A stretch of 64,000 nt of DNA, taken from Escallonia rubra. Lineage: Eukaryota > Streptophyta > Magnoliopsida > Escalloniales > Escalloniaceae. The position numbers and the translations under genes were made by a program. The notes beneath the pieces are model-generated. The model did not search any database. It saw only the letters and a program-made list of their open reading frames with translations, and had not been told where the DNA came from. Of the stretch, positions 1 to 8,934 are shown one piece after another; within the stretch, counting starts at the first letter, position 1, and each line of letters opens with the position of its first letter. Where the stretch lies: positions 310,001 through 374,000 of the forward strand of contig JAVXUO010000253.1 of the NCBI GenBank assembly GCA_033065855.1. Reading direction: 5' to 3'.

Positions 1-1222
1 TGGTGTAGGCACCGACCCACTGTGTCTTGATCGCATACAACGATTGTAACCAGTCATGATTGTGCAAAGAGTAGTCATCCATTAACGTGGCCCACCTCTC
101 CTCGAACACGTCTACCGTCAACGATTTCTTCACACATGTATTAAAGTCAGTCTTGAATTCCGGATGGTTTGCATATACATGGTGAAGCCGTTCGGGATAT
201 TTGTTGCTTATGTGCCACGTGCACAGGCCATGGTGAGTATCTGGAAGGACCTTAGCGATTGCATTTTTCATTGCCAGATCTTGGTCGGTGATGATGGTCT
301 GTGGAGGAATACGATACATTGCTTGAAGCCACGTTTCAAATAACCACGTAAATGACTCCTCCGTCTCATCCCTAAGCAGGGCAAAGCCAAACGAGATTGA
401 CTGATAGTGGTGGTTCACCCCCGTGAACGGAGCAAAAGGCATAGAGTACTTATTGGTGCGGTATGTGGTGTCAAACGTCACAACATCCCCAAAATTTAGG
501 TAAGCAGCTATAGAACGGGGGTCCGCCCAAAATATAGTACTAATGCGGTTCTCATCATCAAGTTGGATACTGTAGAAAAATCCAGAATTCTCACTCTGAA
601 GGCACCTGAAGAGATCAATGGTAGCTTGAGCATCATTCCTACCGAAAGACTCTCTCTTCTGAGCACGAAGTTCATTTCGAAGGTCTACGTCGTTGAAACT
701 CAACTTGTCAATCCCCCCAGCCTGGCTTGAGAAAACCCCCATCATCTTAGAAGGTGGAATTTTAGCCCCGGCCATTGTAAAAATCAGTTGTTTGTGTGCC
801 GCGCTAATTTCTCGGTGTTGATGAATTTGACCAATCTTACTGGGAGTCATCAACTGATGATTATGACTCAAGTCCACTCCCGTCACAACCCAATGGTTTT
901 CTTTTTTCCGGTGTACTGCATACACATGGGCCTTGCAGCCGGTACCCGGAAATGTGTCACGTTTTCTTTGTCTTGTTGTCCCTTCGTCACTGATCGGAAC
1001 GACCGGGGGTACATGCGGTGCTCCTCTATGACACTCAAATAACCTTGCACCAATTTGATCGGTATTCACCCGTTTTCTACTCGTCCTAGTTCGAATACCG
1101 AAACCCATCGTTTTCGAATATGCTCTGTAGTATGCTTCGACTTCGTCAAGTGTTTGAAAAACTTGATCCAAGTAAGGTGGATCAGAACCTTCACAAAAAA
1201 TATTTCTTCCAGTTGCATCCAT
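1..1222 (-). CDS. FAR1-related / Mutator-like transposase, 5' part (runs off the left edge)
   Basis: One unbroken reading frame of 407 codons from ATG 1222 to base 1; the 3' part lies outside the window. Residues about 20-125 are a FAR1-type DNA-binding domain (WRKY-GCM1 zinc fold): LDEVEAYYRAYSKTMGFGIR, then FECHRG, GCKAHVYAVH and the closing LSHNHQL, which give the Cys/Cys/His/His ligands. From about residue 230 comes the MULE transposase domain: VVTFDTTYRTNKYSMPFAPF (first catalytic Asp), then IITDQDLAMKNAI (second Asp), then CTWHISNKYPERL. The third acidic residue should lie off the edge. FAR1/FHY3 and FRS factors are domesticated MULE transposases that act as nuclear DNA-binding regulators; Jittery/FAR-type MULEs use the same protein for transposition. 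Which one this is cannot be settled without the 3' end. An ATG at 775 is in frame but would remove the zinc domain, so 1222 is preferred. Confidence 0.9.
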   Translation of the reverse strand, partial: MDATGRNIFCEGSDPPYLDQVFQTLDEVEAYYRAYSKTMGFGIRTRTSRKRVNTDQIGARLFECHRGAPHVPPVVPISDEGTTRQRKRDTFPGTGCKAHVYAVHRKKENHWVVTGVDLSHNHQLMTPSKIGQIHQHREISAAHKQLIFTMAGAKIPPSKMMGVFSSQAGGIDKLSFNDVDLRNELRAQKRESFGRNDAQATIDLFRCLQSENSGFFYSIQLDDENRISTIFWADPRSIAAYLNFGDVVTFDTTYRTNKYSMPFAPFTGVNHHYQSISFGFALLRDETEESFTWLFETWLQAMYRIPPQTIITDQDLAMKNAIAKVLPDTHHGLCTWHISNKYPERLHHVYANHPEFKTDFNTCVKKSLTVDVFEERWATLMDDYSLHNHDWLQSLYAIKTQWVGAYT

Positions 1223-1324
1223 ATTTATACTGAAATCTAAAAAATAAAAATTATATCATTCTCAACAAGTCATAGAATTAAATAAAAGAAGAATGGACTC
1301 TATTTGCAGTGTAATAGCGGGGAA

Positions 1325-1777
1325 AATTAGTATAATGTAAAATTACCAAAATAGCCCCCCGATGAGCGGCAAATTACCGAAATGCCCCCGGGGGTTCATT
1401 ATCACCATAACGCCCCAAATCAGCTTCAAAAGCACCTTTCAGGTGCTTTGCTTACATTTCTGGACGAAGCAGTCATTTGAAAAACTGAAAGGGGCAAAGT
1501 AACGAAAATACCCCTCTCGGGAATGCGAATTACCAAAATGCCCCCTGCCATCAGAAAAGCTTCATAGTTTTTCAGTCATCGCCCCAACAAGCTTTATCTA
1601 ATTCACAACTTTAAAGTATAACTTTTCGGATGTCTCACACCCTTTCCTGAACTAAAAGTGGTTCGGGAAATTCGTGTAATGTAAAATTAGGAAAATAGAA
1701 CCCGATGAGCGGCAAATTACCGAAATGGCCCGGGGTTCATTAGGACCCCAACGCCCCGCGAAACGGCTTCAAATCAG
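1325..1777. repeat. Diverged extra copies of the same repeat family
   Basis: Two stretches start with related sequence (GTGTAATGTAAAATTA near 1333 and 1674, then GATGAGCGGCAAATTACCGA), about 341 bp apart, and include weaker versions of the 313-bp unit's landmarks such as GAAAATACCCCT and AATTACCAAAATGCCCC. The array therefore extends towards the coding exon, with older copies nearest to it. Confidence 0.6.
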
Positions 1778-2714
1778 CCTTCGCTAGGGTGTGCTTACAT
1801 TTACGGACAGTATTGACGCTCGAAAAAGTTGACAGCGTGAAATTACGAAAATACCCCTATCGGGCGGCGAATTACCAAAATGCCCCTGGCATCGGAAAAA
1901 ATCTCAAAAGTGATTTAAGACGCTATTCTAAGGTTGCTGAGTTCATCCTTGGTCTAAAAAGCATTTTAGGGATTTTTTGTCAAAAAATCCCGAACCGGTG
2001 TCCGGATCGAGCGCTTAAAAGATAATTCGGGGCAAGAAATTGCTACCGGCTTCGGAATGGCCCGGATTCCTGGGGAATGGCACTTCCCAGCCTTCGCTAG
2101 GGTGTGCTTACATTTACGGACAGTATTGACGCTCGAAAAAGTTGACAGCGTGAAATTACGAAAATACCCCTCTCGGGCGGCGAATTACCAAAATGCCCCC
2201 TGGCATCGGGAAAAATCTCAAAAGTGATTTAAGACGCTATTCTAAGGTTGCTGAGTTCATCCTTGGTCTAAAAAGCATTTTAGGGATTTTTTGTCAAAAA
2301 ATCCCGAACCGGTGTCCGGATCGAGCGCTTAAAAGCCCGTTCGTCAAAAAGTTGCAACCGGCTTCGGAATGGCCCGGATTCCTGGGGAATGGAACTTCCC
2401 CGCCTTCGCTAGGGTGTGCTTACATTTATGGAGTAAGCATCCCATGTCAAAAAAGTTGAAAGGGGCAAAATTAAGAAAATACCCCTATCGGGCGGCGAAT
2501 AACCGAAATGCCCCCTGACATCGGAAAAAATCTCAAACGTGCTTTAAGACGCTATTCGAAGGCTGCTGAGTGCATCCTTGATCTAAAAAGCATTTTAGGG
2601 ATTTTTCGTCAAAAAATCCCGAACCGGTGTCCGGATCGAGCGCTTAAAAGCCCGTTCAGCAAAAAATTGCTACCGGCTTCGGAATGGCCCGAATTCATGG
2701 GGAATGGAACTTTC
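1778..2714. repeat. Three tandem copies of a 313-bp unit in the FAR1-type gene's 5' intron
   Basis: The unit begins CCTTCGCTAGGGTGTGCTTA at 1778, 2091 and 2403 (steps of 313 and 312 bp). Each copy holds the blocks AAATTACGAAAATACCCCT, CGAACCGGTGTCCGGATCGA and GGCTTCGGAATGGCCCG. Copies 1 and 2 are nearly the same; copy 3 has diverged most. Several small reading frames here only arise because the repeat stays open in one frame. Confidence 0.9.
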
Positions 2715-3286
2715 CAACATCCTAGGGCTCTCAAAAAAATTTCGCGCGAAACCGCGCTAGCTTGATATTTTAAATTACACTGCGAAGTTACAAGGTTGCG
2801 CGTATCAGTTAACCCCTTTCCAGTATTTAGAAAAATCTGAAATTTTTACCTGATACAGATATTTTAAAAATAACTAGGGTCTCTTTTCTGCACTTTGGCA
2901 AAATCTAGCTCTAGCTATTTTTTATAAATTCGTGAAAAATCATAATTTTGACGCCCTAAAAAATCGCTATTACCGAATCTTTCGAATGTAATACCCCGAT
3001 TTGTAAAAACGTAATTTTGACGCCCTAAACACGAATTTTAGACTATGGTAAGAACAATTTAAGCATAACAACAATTTAAATTAACATTGAATTATAAGAA
3101 AATTCAAAATACTTACTTGTTTGGACTTGAAAAAAATGACGAAGAAATCCACCGATCTTCTTCTAGCCACCGGTTATCCACCGATCTTCTAGCGTAAATT
3201 TTTTTGACGAAAAAAAATTGTGGAGATTATGTAGGTGAGATAGGGAGAATGATGAGAGCGTAAGAAATAATTCGGGGGAAGAGGGT

Positions 3287-3293
3287 TTTTATA
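3287..3293 (-). promoter_or_regulatory. TATA box for the FAR1-type gene
   Basis: The minus strand reads CTGTCTATAAAAACCCTC; TATAAAA occupies 3293-3287, which predicts transcription start near 3258 and fits the proposed 5' UTR exon. The sequence upstream (from 3300) is G-rich on the plus strand. Confidence 0.45.
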
Positions 3294-3299
3294 GACAGA

Positions 3300-3600
3300 A
3301 AAGTGAGCCGTGGGAGGGGGGGGCCAACTGATGTGTGCCATGTGTCGAAGGGGGGGTGGGGGTCTAGGAAAAAAAAATGACAAGTGGGGAGGGGGGTGGG
3401 AGCTAGGGGGGGGAAATGGACAAGTGGGGAAGGGGGTGGGGGCTAGGGGGGAAAATGGACAAGTGGGGAGGGGGAAGAGGGGTGGGGGCCAAGGGAGGGG
3501 GTTACTGCCGAATATTATAAGTGAGAGGGGCTGCTGGGGGAATCTGCCGAAGGGGGGGGGGGGGGGGGCCAAGGGAGGGGGTGGGGACACTTGGGGGGGA
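3300..3600. repeat. G-run region with a ~40-bp tandem repeat and a 17-G tract
   Basis: CAAGTGGGGA recurs at 3381, 3421 and 3460, each followed by long runs of G with short A/T/C breaks. A pure run of 17 G lies at 3552-3568. Many runs of three or more G on the plus strand could form G-quadruplexes. Reading frames here (Gly-rich on plus, Pro-rich on minus) are composition artefacts. Confidence 0.8.
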
Positions 3601-3642
3601 GGCAAAAAAAAAAAATTTAAATGGACTGAATGGGCCCAATCT

Positions 3643-3707
3643 CCTGACTTTCGCGATTGGCTTTGGGCCAATCGCCCGAAAGTCAGGCGATTGGCCCAAA
3701 GCCAATC
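3643..3707. repeat. Nested inverted repeats (hairpin inside a larger inverted repeat)
   Basis: CCTGACTTTCG (3643-3653) pairs with CGAAAGTCAGG (3677-3687). GATTGGCTTTGGGCCAATC (3655-3673) is the exact reverse complement of GATTGGCCCAAAGCCAATC (3689-3707), and its own ends also pair (GATTGG with CCAATC). Alternative foldbacks are therefore possible. This may be a degenerate transposon end upstream of the FAR1-type gene. Confidence 0.8.
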
Positions 3708-3775
3708 ATTGGCCCTTTTCGCCATAAATGGCCCAGTCCAGCCGTCCTTTTTTTTTATGCAATCGCATGACTGTT

Positions 3776-3857
3776 AAGCGATTGGGTGGGAAAAAAAAAT
3801 TTTCCCACCGGTGGGTGTGTATCGAACCCCTATATATATATATATATATATATATTA
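3776..3857. repeat. Short inverted repeat followed by a (TA)n microsatellite
   Basis: GGTGGGAAAA and TTTTCCCACC flank an A/T spacer near 3785-3810, followed by a run of TA dinucleotides at about 3831-3855. No coding signal. Confidence 0.6.
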
Positions 3858-4398
3858 GACAAAGCGTTGTGCATTGTGGAGGCAACACATGCGCTTTTCT
3901 TAGTGTTCTTTTTCCTTTTTATCCCTTTTAATTTTGCGGCACGTAATCATTTTGATTTTGATGTTCTTTTTCATTTTATTATAAATTATTTCAGACACAG
4001 AATTTTTAGTACATTCTCCATGTGTCACGTAAGCGACCACTTTGGCTGTGACAGTCTCCCGGCTCAACTAGGCTCTTTAAGCAAATAAGTATTCAATTTT
4101 TCGTTACGATTATTAGCTACAGGGAGCGACAACAACACCTTTGTATAACATTGAGGCATGATTGTCATGACTGCCAAAAAACCTCATAAATGTCTATTGG
4201 TGTTGGTCCTCTACGACTCTTATCATTCGTTTCTTCCACGCTCATCATCACATATAGGGAGAGAGACAGAGACAACATGTTTGTAGGACATTGAAGAATG
4301 ATGGTTCAAGGTAGACATATTTTAGCGGTATACAACATTTATCCCAATCAATCGCACATGGACCGACCTGCACTCTAAAGTTGCTACAATCGTATGTC

Positions 4399-4824
4399 AA
4401 CATGTCTTTATTAGAACGAAGGAGGAAATGCAAAGATGCTAGAGCACATCATCATATTGTTCTTAAGGATAAGAGACGTGGACTAGAAAAAACTTTAGAA
4501 GAACATAAAGCTCAAGTTGCTAACTGCCGACAACTGTACTGTTCAAAGAGGTAGCGTTGGATGATCCAATTTTGACTGTTACAGGTATAGTTTCATTAAC
4601 TAAAAAATAGTCTCCAAAGAGGCTGCATCAAGTGAAAACTGAACAACATGAACCAATTCTGGCAGCTACATGTTAGGTTTTATTGACCGATACTGAACTT
4701 GCCGGTAGAGGACCTCCATGCCCTTCAAAGAGGTTGCCTAGTCAAGTTGAAACATATGAATATCAAAATCACGAAGCTTCAGATACAAATTTAATCAATG
4801 CTGAAATAAGTTAGTGCTAATTCA

Positions 4825-4892
<68 letters not shown>

Positions 4893-5346
4893 TTTGGTCT
4901 TGCTTGAAATATTATAAATTATAAGTTCAACACTGGTGTTGTCAAACAGCCGTTGACGCTTCAACTATTTTTGGGAAAAAGATACATTTGACTGACAATA
5001 CGTATCTCAACCAATGGGATACTGACTAGCCTAGACTATAAACTTAAAGACGTGCCATCTATGGGCACGCCTTTATAACAAGAAAGGAAAAAGTGCAAAG
5101 ATGTAGGAACATTGAAGAACATGATCTAACTTTTGTAGCTGCAGGTGTAGTTTCATTGATTGAAAAATATTGTTCAAAAAGGCCGCATCAATTCGAAAAT
5201 GTACGACATGATCCAATTATGGCAGCTATAGGTATACTTTCATTAACTGATGAAGGCAATAATCATAATTATATATACTACAACTTGCCACAGGTGAAAA
5301 CTGAAGAACATGATCTAACTGTGGTTTATGCAGGTGTATTTCATTA
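4399..5346 (+). pseudogene. Decayed relic coding for a repeated peptide; family not recognised
   Basis: Reading the plus strand across frames gives an Arg/Lys/His-rich start (SLLERRRKCKDARAHHH) and then repeated blocks of the type [DE]-x-[PL]-[IT]-x-A-A-x-G-[IV]-[VL]-SL, often followed by SKR-x-x-Q. Examples are near 4560, 4655, 5115 and 5215 (HDPIMAAIGILSLTDE) and near 5310. Stops and frameshifts break it in many places. Shared motifs across at least four blocks suggest an old tandem protein repeat. I cannot assign it to a family. An (AT)n(AC)n tract interrupts it at 4827-4892. Confidence 0.4.
4827..4892. repeat. (AT)n(AC)n microsatellite
   Basis: About 44 bases of alternating AT pass directly into about 22 bases of alternating AC. 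Confidence 0.95.
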
Positions 5347-5599
5347 ACGAAAAATATTTTCTTGAAATCTGAAAAGAGACCCACTAACCAGAGCAAATTC
5401 ATGCTACAAGGCCAAGAACAGAAACATGAAATCAAGAGGATAGAACATTGTGGAGAACCAGTGGTACTCTGAGAAGGAGAGAAAGAAAGAATCACGGACA
5501 ATGAACACCTTTCCATAGGAGAGAAACACACACGCTGACATCACCAAGTAAGCACACTAAGTACCCATATTTGAGGAGCCACACAAGCACCCATTTGCC

Positions 5600-6680
5600 C
5601 ATAGAAGCCATGCTTTGCAACCACGAGTAGTGTTAAAGTGAAAACCAAGCTTCAATTGAAATTAAACAACGCATTTACGAGAAATCATTGTTAAAAAAAA
5701 ACGATTTCCATAGAAGCCGTGGTTTTTAGCCACAATTTTAATTGAAGTAAAAACCAAGATTCACTTGAAATTGCACAACGTTTTTAACAGAAATCGTCGT
5801 GGTTTCTAACGACAAACGTTTGGAACGAAAAACGTGTTCACTGGACACGAAACACGTTTTCTGTTCATTCAACCAGCAACAGCAAAATGTAAATTGTGGC
5901 GAGAAAACGTGGTTCAAAACCACGATTTATAAGAAAACGTGTTTTGAAACCCCGTTTTATAGGAAAACCACATTTTACTACAAATCATGGTTTTGAATCA
6001 TGGTTTTGAACCACGTTTTTGCATAAATCGTGTTTTTGAACCACGTTTTCTTGTAAATCGTGGTTTTGAACCACGTTTTATTCAGAAAATAGGAAACACG
6101 TGTATGCAAGGAGACATTGCTTTTGCTAATTCGAATTGAAGGGTGATATAAAATCGGTCTATTTCCGGCATCATATCCATAGTTAGCGCATTCATCATAG
6201 TTAGCAGTTCCAGCTCCGTATCAAGGTCACGATCGATATCGTCACTAGCATCAATATCGTCACTAGCATCAATAAGAAAACCTTTAGGCTTGTTCTCTCA
6301 AGTCGTGGTTTGCAACCACATTTTGGTTCAAGTCAGTTTTACAATTCGACTGAAATGTTTTTTACGAAAGGCTTTTTCCGCTTTAATGACCTTTTATGTG
6401 GGAGTCTTATAATGTCTATACTACTTGAACGAGAATCGTGGTTAGAAACCACGACTTCATTTGAAATCGTGTTACCAAACAACGACTTCCATTGAAATCG
6501 TGGTTAAGAACCACGTTTTTAAATAAAAACGTGTTCTTCAAACACGATTTCAAATAAAAATGTGTTCTTCAAACACGATTTCTTCACAGTTGGTTTGATA
6601 GAAAATCGTGATTAGTAACCACGACTTCATTGGAAAACGTATTTAGAAACCACGATTTTTATTCAAGCGTAATTTATATT
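5600..6680. repeat. ~30-bp palindromic minisatellite (CGTGGTT..AACCACG)
   Basis: The region is full of units of about 30 bp whose core is self-complementary: CGTGGTT, a 2-4 base spacer, AACCACG, separated by A/T-rich linkers such as GTTTTTGCATAAAT. Regular 30-bp spacing is seen at 5995, 6025 and 6055, and 30-31 bp spacing at 6434, 6465, 6496, 6526 and 6556. Sub-variants have CGTGTTCTTCAAACACG instead. Isolated units lie at 5713-5740, 5907-5926, 6303-6320 and 6605-6660. No reading frame spans it, and spacers are not unique as in CRISPR. Confidence 0.85.
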
Positions 6681-6960
6681 ATTCAACTTTTGTCGTGCCA
6701 AAAGGTCTTTATTTATTCGGAAGATGCGTTTTAAAAATTCGATTTTTAATTTCCTAACAGAATATATTTTTGTTTCCAATTCTCTCTTTCAATTTTGTTT
6801 AAATTAGAAAAATAAAATGGGAAACATATATAGAAAATGAAAACGCCTTTGCAAACCACGTTTTCTAGGAGAAGGCGCGGTTTGGAACCGCGATTTTCCA
6901 GAATGTGGTATGCGGATAAATAAGTTTAAAAATAGGATAAACAGGTTATTAAGTTTTTAA
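6681..6960. other. AT-rich spacer with one more palindromic unit
   Basis: Mostly AT-rich. One further palindromic unit lies near 6854-6900, with CGCGGTTTGGAACCGCG showing compensating changes on both arms of the core. No gene seen. Confidence 0.5.
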
Positions 6961-8000
6961 TTTATATTATTTAGGGAAAAAAAACTCAACAAACACCACC
7001 ACACCACTCTTCCAACCACCAACTGCATATTAGACACGTCCCATCACTGCAATGGCGCCTCAATCCTCATGCATTACGCTGGAATCCCTACCTGCTCAGG
7101 CCATAGCTCTGCTGCCTGGCCACAGAGTATCCCAAACAGCAACAAATTGCACCCAATCCAAAGATACCTGCCAAAAACCGTGATAGCTATAGCTCCGCCG
7201 GAATCGCCATCTTCACGGTAGCCAAACGGAGGAAGCCCAAACCCGTCAGACCACTGTCGTCCATCTACAACAACCGCCGCGGACTCATCATCAGCCTTAA
7301 CAACCTAAATCAACAAACAACAGAAGGCGCAAACACTAGTCCACCGCCAATCACAACCATTAAAACTTTCTAGGGCAAGGGGGAAAATAAACCCTAGAAG
7401 AAAATAAACCAAGCCTGGACTCACAAATCCTTCTCAAAACCAGGTAGCTCGGCACTCACAAACGCTGACAATGTAAACTCGTAACCAAAGACCAAGACCA
7501 CCGACTCAAGGACAACCACCCCGACAACAAATTCACTCACACCCTTCGGCCACCACAACCAGACCATGGAGCACCTACGGACCCCGACAGCTTAACCCAA
7601 CTTCAATTTCCAACCGGTCACCGGCGACGAAAACAGGGATGAGCTCCCCGACAACAAATTCACTCACACCCTTCGGCCACCACAATGAGACCATGGAGCA
7701 CCTACGGACCCCTACAGCTTAACCCAACTTCAATTTTCAACCGGTCACCGGCGACGAAAACAGGGATGAGCTCAGCTGGCCGATCGCGATCCATCGCAAC
7801 AACAATGGCCGTCCAGCTCGTCGTAGCCACCAAGACCCCAAACGAAAACCTAGGCTAACAAAGAGCTATGCTACCACCTCACCACCCACCGGGAAAACCC
7901 ACGGTGGTGATGGAGACGGAAGTTGGAAAGACAGGAGAACTTCTCAAAAGAGAAGGCGAGGAGGCGCAAAAATCACCTCTGTGCAAAGGGGTTTAAGAGG
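6961..8000. other. C/A-rich low-complexity stretch, no gene recognised
   Basis: The plus strand is rich in CCACC, AACC and CGGCGA motifs, like UTR or first-exon sequence on the reverse strand, but I find no long reading frame or known domain on either strand. It contains the 127-bp duplication described separately. It could be captured gene sequence inside a transposon; I see no clear terminal repeats. Confidence 0.35.
7519..7772. repeat. 127-bp direct tandem duplication
   Basis: Bases 7519-7645 are repeated almost exactly at 7646-7772 (both begin CCCCGACAACAAATTC and end GGGATGAGCTC). Only a few substitutions separate the copies, so the duplication looks recent. Confidence 0.9.
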
Positions 8001-8869
8001 ACGTGATTGTGGCAATGTAAAATCCATGCTATGAACAATCTTGACTGCCTTAACCGGCATCAACAACCTCCTGAAGTGTACAGCACTGATTTTCCTGGCT
8101 GACACCTAAACCAGCAGACTCTACGCAGCTATTCAGGTAAAGTTGTACACGTCTTCAGAAACTGCCCTATTCTCATTTTTCTGTATTTTGACCATTATTG
8201 TGAAATTATCCATCATCATTGGATGCACAATTTAGATGCAAAAATATCAACATGTGACCCCTAAACTATATGTTTCTTGTTTAGTTGTCTTTTTTAAAGC
8301 CTTCTCAATGGTGACAATTCTGTCTCAATGAAAACGTGGAGAGATAACAAATGATAAACGATCTAAAGTTAGCTGCAACCTTTATGAGTGGTATTGAATG
8401 AGTAGCTGAAGTTAGTTTGAATTTTACCATATATTACTAGGATGGATAAATCTAACTTGAAACCATGCATACCCAGACTCGCGTGTTGTTGAAAGTCCCT
8501 AAGCCTTCTGCCCCAAAATTAAGCAAAGGCACCCAACCAAATTTTAAAAAAAAAGAAAAAAAAAATTCATGACCACCACCATGAACAAGGTTTTCTCATG
8601 TTCTTTAGTTTTTACGTCAAATATATTGCTCATACATTCCTTGTAGTTTGAGTTCGTTTTGTATATCTACATTGGTTTTCCTTTAAGAGCAGCATTAATA
8701 TGTCCGATTTACATCACAGATTTCAACAGATATATCACACACAAAAGAGGCTCTTGGCTCTTGGATCTTAACCTACTGAATTAGAGCACAGAGAGGGGGG
8801 AGTGATTTTAGAGGCGTTACTCTACAAAAAGCCAAATGGTGATGGTTGGCAGATCTACCACAACCTGAA
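8001..8869. other. 3' flank of the kinase gene
   Basis: No coding signal. The part next to 8870 should carry the kinase 3' UTR on the minus strand. An A-rich tract lies near 8548-8570. I could not choose a poly(A) signal with confidence. Confidence 0.35.
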
Positions 8870-8934
8870 TTATCTGTCAGATAAAATGGAGGCACTCCAG
8901 GAAAGCATGACATCTCGGGCAACCAATGGCAAGT
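8870..8934 (-). CDS. ABC1K1: ABC1K exon 14 (residues 662-682 and stop)
   Basis: Acceptor ACTTGCAG, then AC completing Asp662 and [20 protein letters not shown] followed by TAA. The longer frame seen in this place (8958-8773) is a different frame and is not the gene. Confidence 0.92.

Larger units (their letters stand above)
1223..3260 (-). other. 5' UTR exon and long 5' UTR intron of the FAR1-type gene (inferred)
   Basis: On the minus strand a good donor (AACAA then GTAAGT, intron from 3116) lies upstream and an acceptor (TTTTTTAGATTTCAG, intron to 1230) lies eight bases before the ATG. This predicts a non-coding exon of about 3117-3260, a 1.89-kb intron (1230-3116) and a coding exon from 1229. 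FAR1-family genes often have a 5' UTR intron. The intron is filled by tandem repeats, listed separately. No transcript evidence is available. Confidence 0.5.

Noticed and set aside
3189-3777. Long Gly-rich (plus) and Pro-rich (minus) reading frames
   Set aside because: They come from G-runs and a ~40-bp repeat; no domain, no start context, and they overlap a promoter region.
5600-6680. CRISPR-like array
   Set aside because: Units are palindromic and spaced by 30 bp, but the linkers are A/T-rich variants of one another rather than unique spacers, and the window is plant nuclear DNA.
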